The position numbers and the translations under genes were made by a program. From contig CAIYQJ010000339.1 in NCBI GenBank assembly GCA_903928275.1, forward strand, positions 1 through 29,226: DNA of 29,226 nucleotides. The letters are read 5' to 3'. The notes under the pieces were generated by a model. It ran no database searches and had not been told where the DNA came from. It worked only from the letters and a program-made list of their open reading frames with translations. This document shows, in pieces, positions 1 through 6,148 of this stretch. The first letter of the stretch is position 1, and each line of letters opens with the position of its first letter. The DNA comes from an uncultured Chloroflexota bacterium. Its GTDB lineage: Bacteria > Chloroflexota > Limnocylindria > Limnocylindrales > CSP1-4.

Positions 1-305
1 AGCGTGCCCAGGCCCAGCAGCATGGCGCTCGGCAGGTTCCGCTGCCAGGCACCCGTGAGTGCGATCGCCGAGACGGACAGGCCCGCGACACTGGCGAACA
101 GGAGGAAGAGGCGCTGGAAGCCGCTGACCACGAGGGCGGTCTCGCCGACCTGGAGCCGGTCGCCGGAGCTGAGCATGAACGCCGCCAGGGTAGCGGCCGC
201 GAGTCCCGCGATGCCGATCGGGATGGACACGGAGGGCCGCCGCCGCGTGAGGAGCGCCGCCGTGCCCGCGCCGAACGTGACCGCGAGGAACAGGAGGACG
301 CTCAC
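1..305 (-). CDS. Partial membrane protein, proton-conducting-transporter-like (NuoL/HyfF type) N-terminus
   Basis: Only about the first 101 residues are in the window; the gene continues past base 1. From the GTG at 303-305 the product starts VSVLLFLAVTFGAG and has about three hydrophobic segments separated by short Arg-rich or polar turns. The start lies 19 bases after the stop of the preceding minus-strand gene, so the two are probably one transcript. A GGAG sits almost on top of the start codon, and no other in-frame start exists between it and the upstream stop. In the hydrogenase-4 and membrane-bound hydrogenase families, an HyfE-like subunit is followed by a NuoL/HyfF-like antiporter subunit. 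The order here and the hydrophobic character fit that, but no diagnostic charged residue is visible in this fragment. Treat the family as inference; 'membrane protein' is the secure part. Confidence 0.5.
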   Translation of the reverse strand, partial: MSVLLFLAVTFGAGTAALLTRRRPSVSIPIGIAGLAAATLAAFMLSSGDRLQVGETALVVSGFQRLFLLFASVAGLSVSAIALTGAWQRNLPSAMLLGLGT

Positions 306-324
306 CTCCGCGCGGCCCGCCGGC

Positions 325-939
325 TCACGGCTCGTCGTCGGCGCCGGGCGCCAGGTCGAGGGTCCCCGAGACCGCGAACGCGTTGAACGCGACCACGGCG
401 GTGGCGCCGGCGACCCCGATCGCGAGGATCCCGAGCGTCAGCTGCTCGAGCGGGGCGGGCGTCCCCGCGATGCCGACGCGGACCAGTGCGGCGCCGTCGA
501 GCAGGAGGAGCAGCCCCATCCCCAGTCGGAACGCGTCACGCGCGAACATGACCGGGACGACGGCGAGGACGATGAGCGCGAGGCCCGAGGCGAATGCGGT
601 GTCCGGGCCGGCCTGCCCTGTCTGCAGCAGGTTGGGTGCCAGGCCGATCGCGAACGCGGTGGCCGCCGCGAGCCCCTCCACGGGCCAGCCGAGCGACGTG
701 CTCCCGACGCGCGTGTCTGTCTCGCGCACCGTCACCCAGAGCAGGAATCCGGCGAACAGCGCGGCCACGATCCGGAAGAGCAGGGGGATCGCGGCCGGCA
801 GCGGGTCGGCGACGACCGAGGCCACTGCCGAGGCGAGGGTGAACCCCACGATCCCGATCCGTGCGTCCCGCGCCGAGACCGCGATCACGGCACTCGCCAC
901 GACGACGATCGCCGCCACGAAGCCGAGGACGGCGATCAC
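325..939 (-). CDS. Integral membrane protein resembling hydrogenase-4 component E (HyfE/NuoK-like)
   Basis: A 204-residue, almost wholly hydrophobic protein with about six or seven membrane segments. The GTG start (937-939) overlaps the lepB stop as GTGA, so it is translationally coupled to lepB. The segment DAFRLGMGLLLLLDGAALV, followed by a TPAPLEQLTLGILAIGVAGA helix, resembles the paired helices of MrpC/NuoK/HyfE proteins. The C-terminal SGTLDL resembles the HGTLDV tail I recall for E. coli HyfE, and the length (about 215 in HyfE) is similar. HyfE-type subunits belong to membrane arms of hydrogenase or complex-I-like ion-pumping complexes. The next gene downstream also looks like a subunit of such an arm. 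No catalytic subunit is in the window, so the complex cannot be named. An unrelated multi-pass membrane protein remains possible. Confidence 0.5.
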   Translation of the reverse strand: MIAVLGFVAAIVVVASAVIAVSARDARIGIVGFTLASAVASVVADPLPAAIPLLFRIVAALFAGFLLWVTVRETDTRVGSTSLGWPVEGLAAATAFAIGLAPNLLQTGQAGPDTAFASGLALIVLAVVPVMFARDAFRLGMGLLLLLDGAALVRVGIAGTPAPLEQLTLGILAIGVAGATAVVAFNAFAVSGTLDLAPGADDEP

Positions 940-1568
940 GGTCCGGAGGGGCTGGCCTCCGGGGTCGCGGCAGCCGGGCTCGCCGCGCCGGCGCCGGGCT
1001 TCCCGGAGACCCCCGGGTATGAGGGTGTCGGGAGGACCCCGAACGTCCCGAGCGGCCAGTATCGGAGCCAGGCTCGACCGATCACGTGCTCGCGCGGGAT
1101 CGGCCCGAAGACGCGCGAGTCCGCGGAGTCCTCGCGGTGGTCACCCAGGACGAACAGGTCGCCCGGCGGGACGACCCACTCGGAGTCGGTGCCGGTGGCC
1201 ACCGTGGGCTGCCCGTCGTACACGTAGGGCTCGACGAGAACGACATCGTTCACGTAGACGCGGCCATCGCGGACGGCCACCTTGTCGCCGGCGAGCCCGA
1301 TGATCCGCTTGATGTACGGGGTCCCCCGGCTGCCGGCCCACGTGGCGGGGGGATCGAAGATGACGATGTCACCGCGCTTGTAGTCGTCGAAGCGGGGCGT
1401 CAGCTTGTCGACGAGCACGTACTGATCGGGCTCGAGGGTCCGCTCCATCGATTGCTGCTCGACCCGGTAGGGCTGGGCTACGAACGTCTGGATGATGAAG
1501 AAGATGATGAGGGTGAGGACCAGGGTCTCGACGATCTCGAACAGGCATCCGAGGGGGCGTTTGCTCAC
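936..1568 (-). CDS. lepB: Signal peptidase I
   Basis: Membrane-anchored serine protease that removes signal peptides from exported proteins. With the GTG start at 1566-1568 it has 210 residues: one N-terminal membrane anchor (about residues 9-31), then the catalytic Ser40 in RVEQQSMERTL and the general-base Lys87 in GTPYIKRIIGLAGD. The conserved VPPGDLFVLGDHREDSADSR block follows, and a Pro/Ala/Ser-rich tail ends the protein. Size is normal for Gram-positive-type enzymes. The frame stays open to 1718, and a GTG at 1590-1592 is an alternative start. I prefer 1568 because the N-terminus then begins just before the anchor, and a TATACT hexamer on the minus strand ends 9 bases upstream, suggesting a leaderless or nearly leaderless mRNA. 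Its stop overlaps the next membrane gene (GTGA). It is transcribed divergently from hppA. Confidence 0.93.
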   Translation of the reverse strand: MSKRPLGCLFEIVETLVLTLIIFFIIQTFVAQPYRVEQQSMERTLEPDQYVLVDKLTPRFDDYKRGDIVIFDPPATWAGSRGTPYIKRIIGLAGDKVAVRDGRVYVNDVVLVEPYVYDGQPTVATGTDSEWVVPPGDLFVLGDHREDSADSRVFGPIPREHVIGRAWLRYWPLGTFGVLPTPSYPGVSGKPGAGAASPAAATPEASPSGP

Positions 1569-1577
1569 AAGACCGGC

Positions 1578-1583
1578 AGTATA
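1578..1583 (-). promoter_or_regulatory. lepB: Possible -10 element for lepB
   Basis: The minus strand reads TATACT here, one base from consensus TATAAT, and the hexamer ends 9 bases before the preferred lepB GTG. Transcription would start almost at the start codon. No recognisable -35 hexamer lies 16-18 bases upstream, so this is a weak call based on one element. Confidence 0.35.
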
Positions 1584-1625
1584 GGTGGTCACTCTCGCGA
1601 CCGCGTCGAGGTCCTCGCGCCCGGT

Positions 1626-1655
1626 TTGACCCGGCACTCCGGGCATCGATACACT
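1626..1655 (+). promoter_or_regulatory. hppA: Sigma70-type promoter for hppA
   Basis: TTGACC at 1626-1631 and TACACT at 1650-1655 are separated by 18 bases, a good vegetative promoter in a GC-rich background. Transcription would begin near 1662 and give an untranslated leader of about 117 bases before the hppA ATG. It lies divergent to lepB. Confidence 0.65.
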
Positions 1656-1778
1656 CTGAACGGCCCGCCCAGGCCCACGGATCCGTCCGTGCCTGCTCGC
1701 CGGGCACCCTGCCGACATCGGTCACGCTTGGCCGGTGGGCGGCGGCCCGCGCAGTCGCCAGGAGGTCGAACGGCCGGC

Positions 1779-3983
1779 ATGGACGCCAGCACGCTCCAGC
1801 TCATCATCCTGCCCGCGGGTCTCGCCGCGATCCTCTTCGCGCTGTTCCTAGCGCGCGATGTGCTCCGCCGCGACCAGGGGCCGCAGGCGATGCAGGACGT
1901 CGCCGCCACGATCTTCGAGGGGGCGGTCGCGTTCATCAGACGCCAGTACGTGACGATCGCGATCCTCGCCCTGGTCGCCGCCGTCGTCCTCGGCGCGATC
2001 ATCGCGACCGTGGAGACGAAGGACTTCGCCGAGACGGAGTACTTCGGGATCGACCTCGGGATCCGGACGGGTGTCGCCTTCCTCGTCGGTGCCGCGTGCT
2101 CGATGGCCTCGGGCATCATCGGGATGTTCATCAGCGTGAAGGCGAACGTCCGGACCGCCTCCGCAGCGCAGCGCAGCCTCGTGGAGGCAGTGCAGGTCGC
2201 CATGCGCGGCGGCGCCGTGAGCGGCTTCCTCGTTGTCGCCCTCTCGCTCCTCGGCGTCTACGGCATCTTCGTCCTCTACGGCGGCCTGGACCACCCGGCC
2301 GTCGCGCCGTTCCTCATCGTCGGCTTCGGCTTCGGCGCCAGCTTCGTCGCCCTGTTCGCCCAGCTCGGCGGCGGAATCTATACGAAGGCCGCCGACGTGG
2401 GGTCCGATCTCGTGGGCAAGGTCGAGGCCGGCATCCCGGAGGACGATCCCCGCAACGCCGGGGTCATCGCGGACCTCGTGGGCGACAACGTGGGCGACTG
2501 CGCCGGCCGCGGTGCCGACCTCTTCGAATCCACCGCCGCCGAGAACATCGGGGCGATGATCCTCGGCGTCAGCGTCTACGCGATCGCGCTCAAGTCGGGC
2601 TGGCCGAACCCTGCCGCCTGGATCTTCTTCCCCCTGGTCGTCCGTGCGTTCGGCCTCTTCGCCACCATCATCTCCGTCGCGTTCTTCATCCGCGGCCGCG
2701 AGGATGAGAACCCGATGAACATCCTCAACCGCGGCTACTGGGCCACCACGGCCCTGTCGGTGGTGGGCCTCGCGATCACGACCAACCTCATGATGTCGAC
2801 CGGGAGCCAGACGGGCCCGGACGGCTTCCCGACCTGGGTCTACTTCTTCCTCGCCGGGCTCGTGGGCCTCGCGACGAGTGTCGTCTTCGTCTACATCACG
2901 CAGTACTACACGGCAGGCGGATTCAGGCCGGTCCGCGAGATCGCCGAGGCGTCCAAGACCGGCCCCGCCACGAACATCATCGCGGGCGTCGCCGTCGGGT
3001 TCGAGACGACCGCCGTCACTGCGATCTCCATCTGCATCGCGCTCTTCGTCAGCCACTGGCTCGGCGCACGGGCCGGGATCGTCAACGCGGACGGCGTGAA
3101 CGTCGGCGGGATCTTCGGGACCGCCGTCGCGACCATGGGCATGCTCATGACCACCGCGTACATCCTTGCGATGGACACGTTTGGGCCCATCACCGACAAC
3201 GCCGGCGGCATCGCCGAGTTCAGCCGAGCCGACGCGGGCGCCCGCACGATCACGGACCGGCTCGACGCCGTCGGCAACACGACGAAGGCGTTGACGAAGG
3301 GCTACGCGATCGCGTCGGCCTCCCTTGCCGCCTTCATCCTCTTCGCGGCGTACATCGACAAGGTGAACCTCATCCTCCGCGTCCAGGGCAGGCCGCTCAT
3401 GGAATCGGTGGACCTCCGCAACGTGAACGTCTTCATCGCGGCCTTCGTCGCGGCGATGCTCGTCTACCTCTTCAGCTCTCTCGCGATCCGGGCGGTCGGC
3501 ACCACCGCGCAGGCGATCATCGTCGAGGTGAGGCGCCAGTTCCGCGAGATGCCCGGGATCATGGATTACACCCAGCGCCCGGACTACGCGCGGGTCGTGG
3601 ACATCACGACGAGCGCCGCTCTCCGGCAGATGATCCTGCCGGGCGTGCTCGCGGTGGGCACGCCGGTCGTCGTGGGGCTCCTGCTCGGATACGAGGCCGT
3701 CGCAGGCTTCCTCATGATCGGTACGATCTCCGGCGTCCTGCTCGCGACCGTCCTGAACAACAGCGGCGGCGCCTGGGACAACGCGAAGAAGTTCATCGAG
3801 TCCGGCCAGCTCAAGGACGCCACCGGCAAGGTGCTCGGCAAGAAGACCGAGCCCCATGCGGCCGCCGTCGTCGGTGACACCGTCGGCGACCCGTTCAAGG
3901 ACACCGCCGGGCCGTCGCTCCACGTCCTCGTCAAGCTCATCGCCACGATCGCCCTCGTCCTCGCCCCGCTCTTCGTCCGCTGA
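1779..3983 (+). CDS. hppA: K+-independent H+-translocating membrane pyrophosphatase
   Basis: Membrane-integral pyrophosphatase (734 residues, about 16 membrane helices) that hydrolyses PPi and pumps protons. The first hallmark loop, ADVGSDLVGKVEAGIPEDDP (Asp206 onward), and the following VGDNVGDCAGRGADLFES carry the acidic and lysine residues that bind Mg-PPi. The C-terminal GDTVGDPFKDTAGPSLH is the second acidic site. The subtype signature reads GNTTKALTKG with Lys503. Lys at this position marks K+-independent enzymes, whereas K+-dependent ones have Ala. The ATG at 1779 follows GGAGGT (1761-1766) at 12 bases; the reading frame is open further upstream but without family similarity. It probably recovers energy from PPi released by biosynthesis, including tRNA charging and nucleotide-sugar reactions. 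A strong hairpin separates it from uppP. Confidence 0.97.
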   Translation: MDASTLQLIILPAGLAAILFALFLARDVLRRDQGPQAMQDVAATIFEGAVAFIRRQYVTIAILALVAAVVLGAIIATVETKDFAETEYFGIDLGIRTGVAFLVGAACSMASGIIGMFISVKANVRTASAAQRSLVEAVQVAMRGGAVSGFLVVALSLLGVYGIFVLYGGLDHPAVAPFLIVGFGFGASFVALFAQLGGGIYTKAADVGSDLVGKVEAGIPEDDPRNAGVIADLVGDNVGDCAGRGADLFESTAAENIGAMILGVSVYAIALKSGWPNPAAWIFFPLVVRAFGLFATIISVAFFIRGREDENPMNILNRGYWATTALSVVGLAITTNLMMSTGSQTGPDGFPTWVYFFLAGLVGLATSVVFVYITQYYTAGGFRPVREIAEASKTGPATNIIAGVAVGFETTAVTAISICIALFVSHWLGARAGIVNADGVNVGGIFGTAVATMGMLMTTAYILAMDTFGPITDNAGGIAEFSRADAGARTITDRLDAVGNTTKALTKGYAIASASLAAFILFAAYIDKVNLILRVQGRPLMESVDLRNVNVFIAAFVAAMLVYLFSSLAIRAVGTTAQAIIVEVRRQFREMPGIMDYTQRPDYARVVDITTSAALRQMILPGVLAVGTPVVVGLLLGYEAVAGFLMIGTISGVLLATVLNNSGGAWDNAKKFIESGQLKDATGKVLGKKTEPHAAAVVGDTVGDPFKDTAGPSLHVLVKLIATIALVLAPLFVR

Positions 3984-3991
3984 CCCTTCGC

Positions 3992-4027
3992 CGCGAGCCC
4001 GGCCCGGTCCGTCCGGCCGGGCTCGCG
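3992..4027 (+). terminator. Strong hairpin between hppA and uppP (terminator-like, no T-tract)
   Basis: A perfect 13-bp inverted repeat (3992-4004 with 4015-4027) encloses a 10-base loop. It starts 8 bases after the hppA stop and ends 9 bases before the uppP Shine-Dalgarno GGAGG (4036-4040). No U-run follows, so it may be a weak terminator, a 3'-end stabiliser for hppA mRNA, or a structure modulating uppP. The inverted repeat is seen directly; the role is inferred. Confidence 0.5.
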
Positions 4028-4044
4028 CCTTCCTCGGAGGCCGC

Positions 4045-4872
4045 ATGGCCCTCGTCTTCCAGGCGCTCGTCATCGGCGTCGTCCAGGGCCTGACCGAGTT
4101 CCTCCCGATCTCCAGCTCCGGGCATCTCCTCGTCGTCCCGTACCTCCTCGGCTGGAATGACCCGCTGCTCGCGTCGCTCCCGTTCACGGTCATGCTCCAT
4201 CTCGGGACGCTCGGAGCACTCCTCGTCTACTTCTGGCGCGACTGGCTGCGGCTCGTGCCGGCCGGGTTCGCGACGATCCGCGACCGCTCCTTCCGGGGCG
4301 ACCCCGACCGGCGGATCGCGTGGCTCATCGTCGCCGCGACCATCCCCGCGGCGATCGCCGGCTACCTGCTCAATGACGTCGTCGAGCGCGAGATCCGGCA
4401 TCCCGGCGTCGTTGCACTCACGATGGTGGCGGGTGCCGTCATCCTCTGGCTCGCGGACCGCTGGGGCGAGCGGAGGAAGCAGATGCAGGACCTGTCCATG
4501 GCAGGCGGCGTCGGGATCGGCGTGGCGCAGGCCGCGGCGCTCATCCCCGGCATCAGCCGCTCGGGCATCAGCATCTCCGCGGGGCTCTTCCTCGGCCTCA
4601 CGCGAGATGCCGCCGCGCGGTTCAGCTTCCTCATGGCGGCCCCGATCATCGCCGGCGCGGGCATCTTCGAGCTGCGCCGGCTGATCGCCGGGGACGTGCA
4701 CGTCGACACGCCGCTCGTCCCGATCGCCGCGGGGACGCTCGCGGCGTTCGTCGCCGGCATGGCCGCCATCGCGATCCTGCTGCGCTACGTGCGATCGCAC
4801 CGCTACACGGTCTTCGTCGCGTACCGCCTCCTCGTGGCTGCCCTCGTCATCGTCGCGCTGCTCGCGCGGTAG
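4045..4872 (+). CDS. uppP: Undecaprenyl-diphosphate phosphatase
   Basis: Integral membrane phosphatase (275 residues, about seven or eight helices) that converts undecaprenyl diphosphate to the monophosphate lipid carrier for cell-wall synthesis. BacA/UppP proteins also give bacitracin resistance. Both family motifs are intact: the Glu-rich N-terminal QGLTEFLPISSSGHL (Glu18, Ser23-25, His27) and PGISRSG (168-174, with Arg172). The ATG at 4045 follows GGAGG by 4 bases; the longer open frame from 3856 runs back into hppA and is not real coding sequence. It is downstream of hppA in the same direction and ends 11 bases before argR, so the last two genes are probably co-transcribed. Confidence 0.96.
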   Translation: MALVFQALVIGVVQGLTEFLPISSSGHLLVVPYLLGWNDPLLASLPFTVMLHLGTLGALLVYFWRDWLRLVPAGFATIRDRSFRGDPDRRIAWLIVAATIPAAIAGYLLNDVVEREIRHPGVVALTMVAGAVILWLADRWGERRKQMQDLSMAGGVGIGVAQAAALIPGISRSGISISAGLFLGLTRDAAARFSFLMAAPIIAGAGIFELRRLIAGDVHVDTPLVPIAAGTLAAFVAGMAAIAILLRYVRSHRYTVFVAYRLLVAALVIVALLAR

Positions 4873-4883
4873 TCGAGCCGCCG

Positions 4884-5348
4884 ATGGAGGTCATGAAGCA
4901 GCTGCGGCAGGGGATGATCCGCGACCTCGTGGCCGGGCGCGCCGTGCGGACCCAGCAGGAGATCGCCGCGGCGCTGCGCGAGCGCGGCTACCGGGTGACG
5001 CAGGCCACGATCAGCCGCGACATCGCCGAGCTCGGGCTCGTGAAGGTGGTGCGGGACGGCGCGCACGTGTACTCGCTGCCGCCGCGGCTCGCGGAATCGG
5101 ATCCCACGGGCGAGGACCGTGTCCGATCCCTGCTGCGCGACCTGCCGGTCGAGGTCGGGGAGTCGGGGACGTTCGTGATCGTGCGCACGCTCCCCGGGTC
5201 CGCTCACCCGATCGCCGCCGCGCTCGACCGGGCGCGCTGGCCAGGTGTCGTGGGCAGCGTGAGCGGCGACGACACGGTCTTCATCGCCTGCCGCGACGTA
5301 TCGGCGCGGCGCCGCGTCAGGGCCCGGATCGTCGAGCTCGCCGGGTAG
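4884..5348 (+). CDS. argR: Arginine repressor ArgR/AhrC
   Basis: A 154-residue transcription regulator. The N-terminal winged helix (about 22-57) shows TQQEIAAALRERGYRVTQAT followed by ISRDIAELGLVKV, the typical ArgR recognition region. The C-terminal arginine-binding and oligomerisation domain ends with the pattern GSAHPIAAALD...GDDTVFIACRD, where the GDDT Asp pair contacts L-arginine in the family. The ATG at 4884 is 11 bases after uppP. A second in-frame ATG at 4893 is possible, but GGAGG would then lie too close to it. No arg biosynthesis gene is in the window and I see no AT-rich ARG box nearby, so its targets are elsewhere. A large nested palindrome follows the gene. Confidence 0.93.
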   Translation: MEVMKQLRQGMIRDLVAGRAVRTQQEIAAALRERGYRVTQATISRDIAELGLVKVVRDGAHVYSLPPRLAESDPTGEDRVRSLLRDLPVEVGESGTFVIVRTLPGSAHPIAAALDRARWPGVVGSVSGDDTVFIACRDVSARRRVRARIVELAG

Positions 5349-5392
5349 CGAGGCAGCGCCGTCGCCGGAGTCCGGACCCCTCTGACACTCGA

Positions 5393-5474
5393 GGACGTCG
5401 GTCGGCGCAGGCGGGCCGCTCGGAGCCGCAGGCTCCGGGCGGAGCACCGGCCCGCCGGAGAACGACCGACGTCC
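5393..5474 (+). other. Three-level nested palindrome between argR and greA
   Basis: An outer 12-bp perfect inverted repeat (5393-5404 with 5463-5474) encloses a 9-bp one (5410-5418 with 5448-5456). This in turn encloses a 7-bp stem CGGAGCC-gca-GGCTCCG (5421-5437), extendable to about 10 bp with a GU pair. As RNA it would form one long branched hairpin. It starts 45 bases after argR and ends just before the greA promoter, so an argR terminator or insulator is the simplest reading. There is no T-tract. A protein-binding site or a small structured RNA cannot be excluded. Confidence 0.55.
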
Positions 5475-5483
5475 GACTCGCCT

Positions 5484-5513
5484 TTGCGCCCGGACCCGTC
5501 GGCGGGCTACCAT
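5484..5513 (+). promoter_or_regulatory. greA: Probable greA promoter
   Basis: TTGCGC (5484-5489) and TACCAT (5508-5513) are 18 bases apart, immediately after the nested palindrome. Transcription would begin near 5520, giving a leader of about 108 bases before the greA GTG. Moderate match to the vegetative consensus. Confidence 0.45.
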
Positions 5514-5627
5514 ACGCCGGCCCGGACTCCACGGCGCGCGAGCGTGATGCGCCCTGGGGTTCGTCGGATGCTTCCGACGCTCCCTCCGCGCCCGAGCCGG
5601 ACGCGCACCGCGAGGTTCGAACGAGCC

Positions 5628-6092
5628 GTGAACAACAAGCCCACGTACGTCTCCCGCGAAGGTCTCGAGAAGCTGCGCGCGGAGCACGACGAGATGATCG
5701 CCGTGAAGCGCCCCGAGATCGCCGCGCGCATCAGCGAGGCCAAGGAGCACGGCGATCTCTCGGAGAACGCCGAGTACGAAGAGGCGAAGAACGAGCAGGC
5801 CTTCGTCGAAGGCCGCATCGCCGAGCTGGAGCACAAGATCAAGAGCGCCGTCCTCATCGACGAGGAGCACTCGCTCGAGCACGTCAGCATGGGCTCGACC
5901 GTCGAGGTGGAGACCGGCGACGACGTGGCGCGGTTCACGATCGTCGGGTCCACGGAGGCGAAGCCGGGCGAAGGCCGCATCAGCAACGAGTCACCCGTCG
6001 GCGGCGCCCTCCTGGGCAGGCGTGTCGGCGAGCACGTCGTCGTGAGGACCCCCGCCGGCGACGCCGTGTACACGGTCAGGTCCATCACCTGA
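5628..6092 (+). CDS. greA: Transcription elongation factor GreA
   Basis: A 154-residue factor that binds the RNA polymerase secondary channel and stimulates cleavage of backtracked RNA. The N-terminal coiled coil carries the acidic tip motif KEHGDLSENAEYEEAKNEQA, whose Asp and Glu reach the polymerase active site. The C-terminal FKBP-like domain shows GSTVEVETGDD and the late block ISNESPVGGALLGRRVG. The GTG at 5628 (VNNKPTYVSREGLEKL) gives the standard GreA length (about 158). The frame is open upstream to 5484, but that stretch is Pro/Arg-rich and contains the promoter. GAGG lies 12 bases upstream of the start. The gene precedes lysS, a frequent greA neighbour. Confidence 0.95.
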   Translation: MNNKPTYVSREGLEKLRAEHDEMIAVKRPEIAARISEAKEHGDLSENAEYEEAKNEQAFVEGRIAELEHKIKSAVLIDEEHSLEHVSMGSTVEVETGDDVARFTIVGSTEAKPGEGRISNESPVGGALLGRRVGEHVVVRTPAGDAVYTVRSIT

Positions 6093-6100
6093 CGCCGGCG

Positions 6101-6117
6101 GCCGCCGTCCCGGCGGC
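6101..6117 (+). other. GC hairpin between greA and lysS
   Basis: A 7-bp perfect stem GCCGCCG/CGGCGGC with a 3-base loop begins 8 bases after the greA stop. No T-run follows, so it is more likely a processing or attenuation structure than a strong terminator. lysS starts 31 bases later behind a GAAAGGA ribosome site. Confidence 0.4.
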
Positions 6118-6148
6118 GGACGACGCCGGGCACCGAAAGGACCCGCGC

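Noticed and set aside
4..1303. Long plus-strand frames over lepB and the membrane genes
   Set aside because: Arg/Pro/Ser-rich shadows; the minus-strand products have recognisable motifs or membrane helices.
1848..4193. 781-residue minus-strand open frame opposite hppA
   Set aside because: It is an Asp/Glu/Arg/Gly-rich shadow of hppA caused by the GC-biased third positions; no family similarity, and hppA is certain.
4872..5628. ARG box near argR for autoregulation
   Set aside because: No AT-rich palindrome of the ArgR type was seen.
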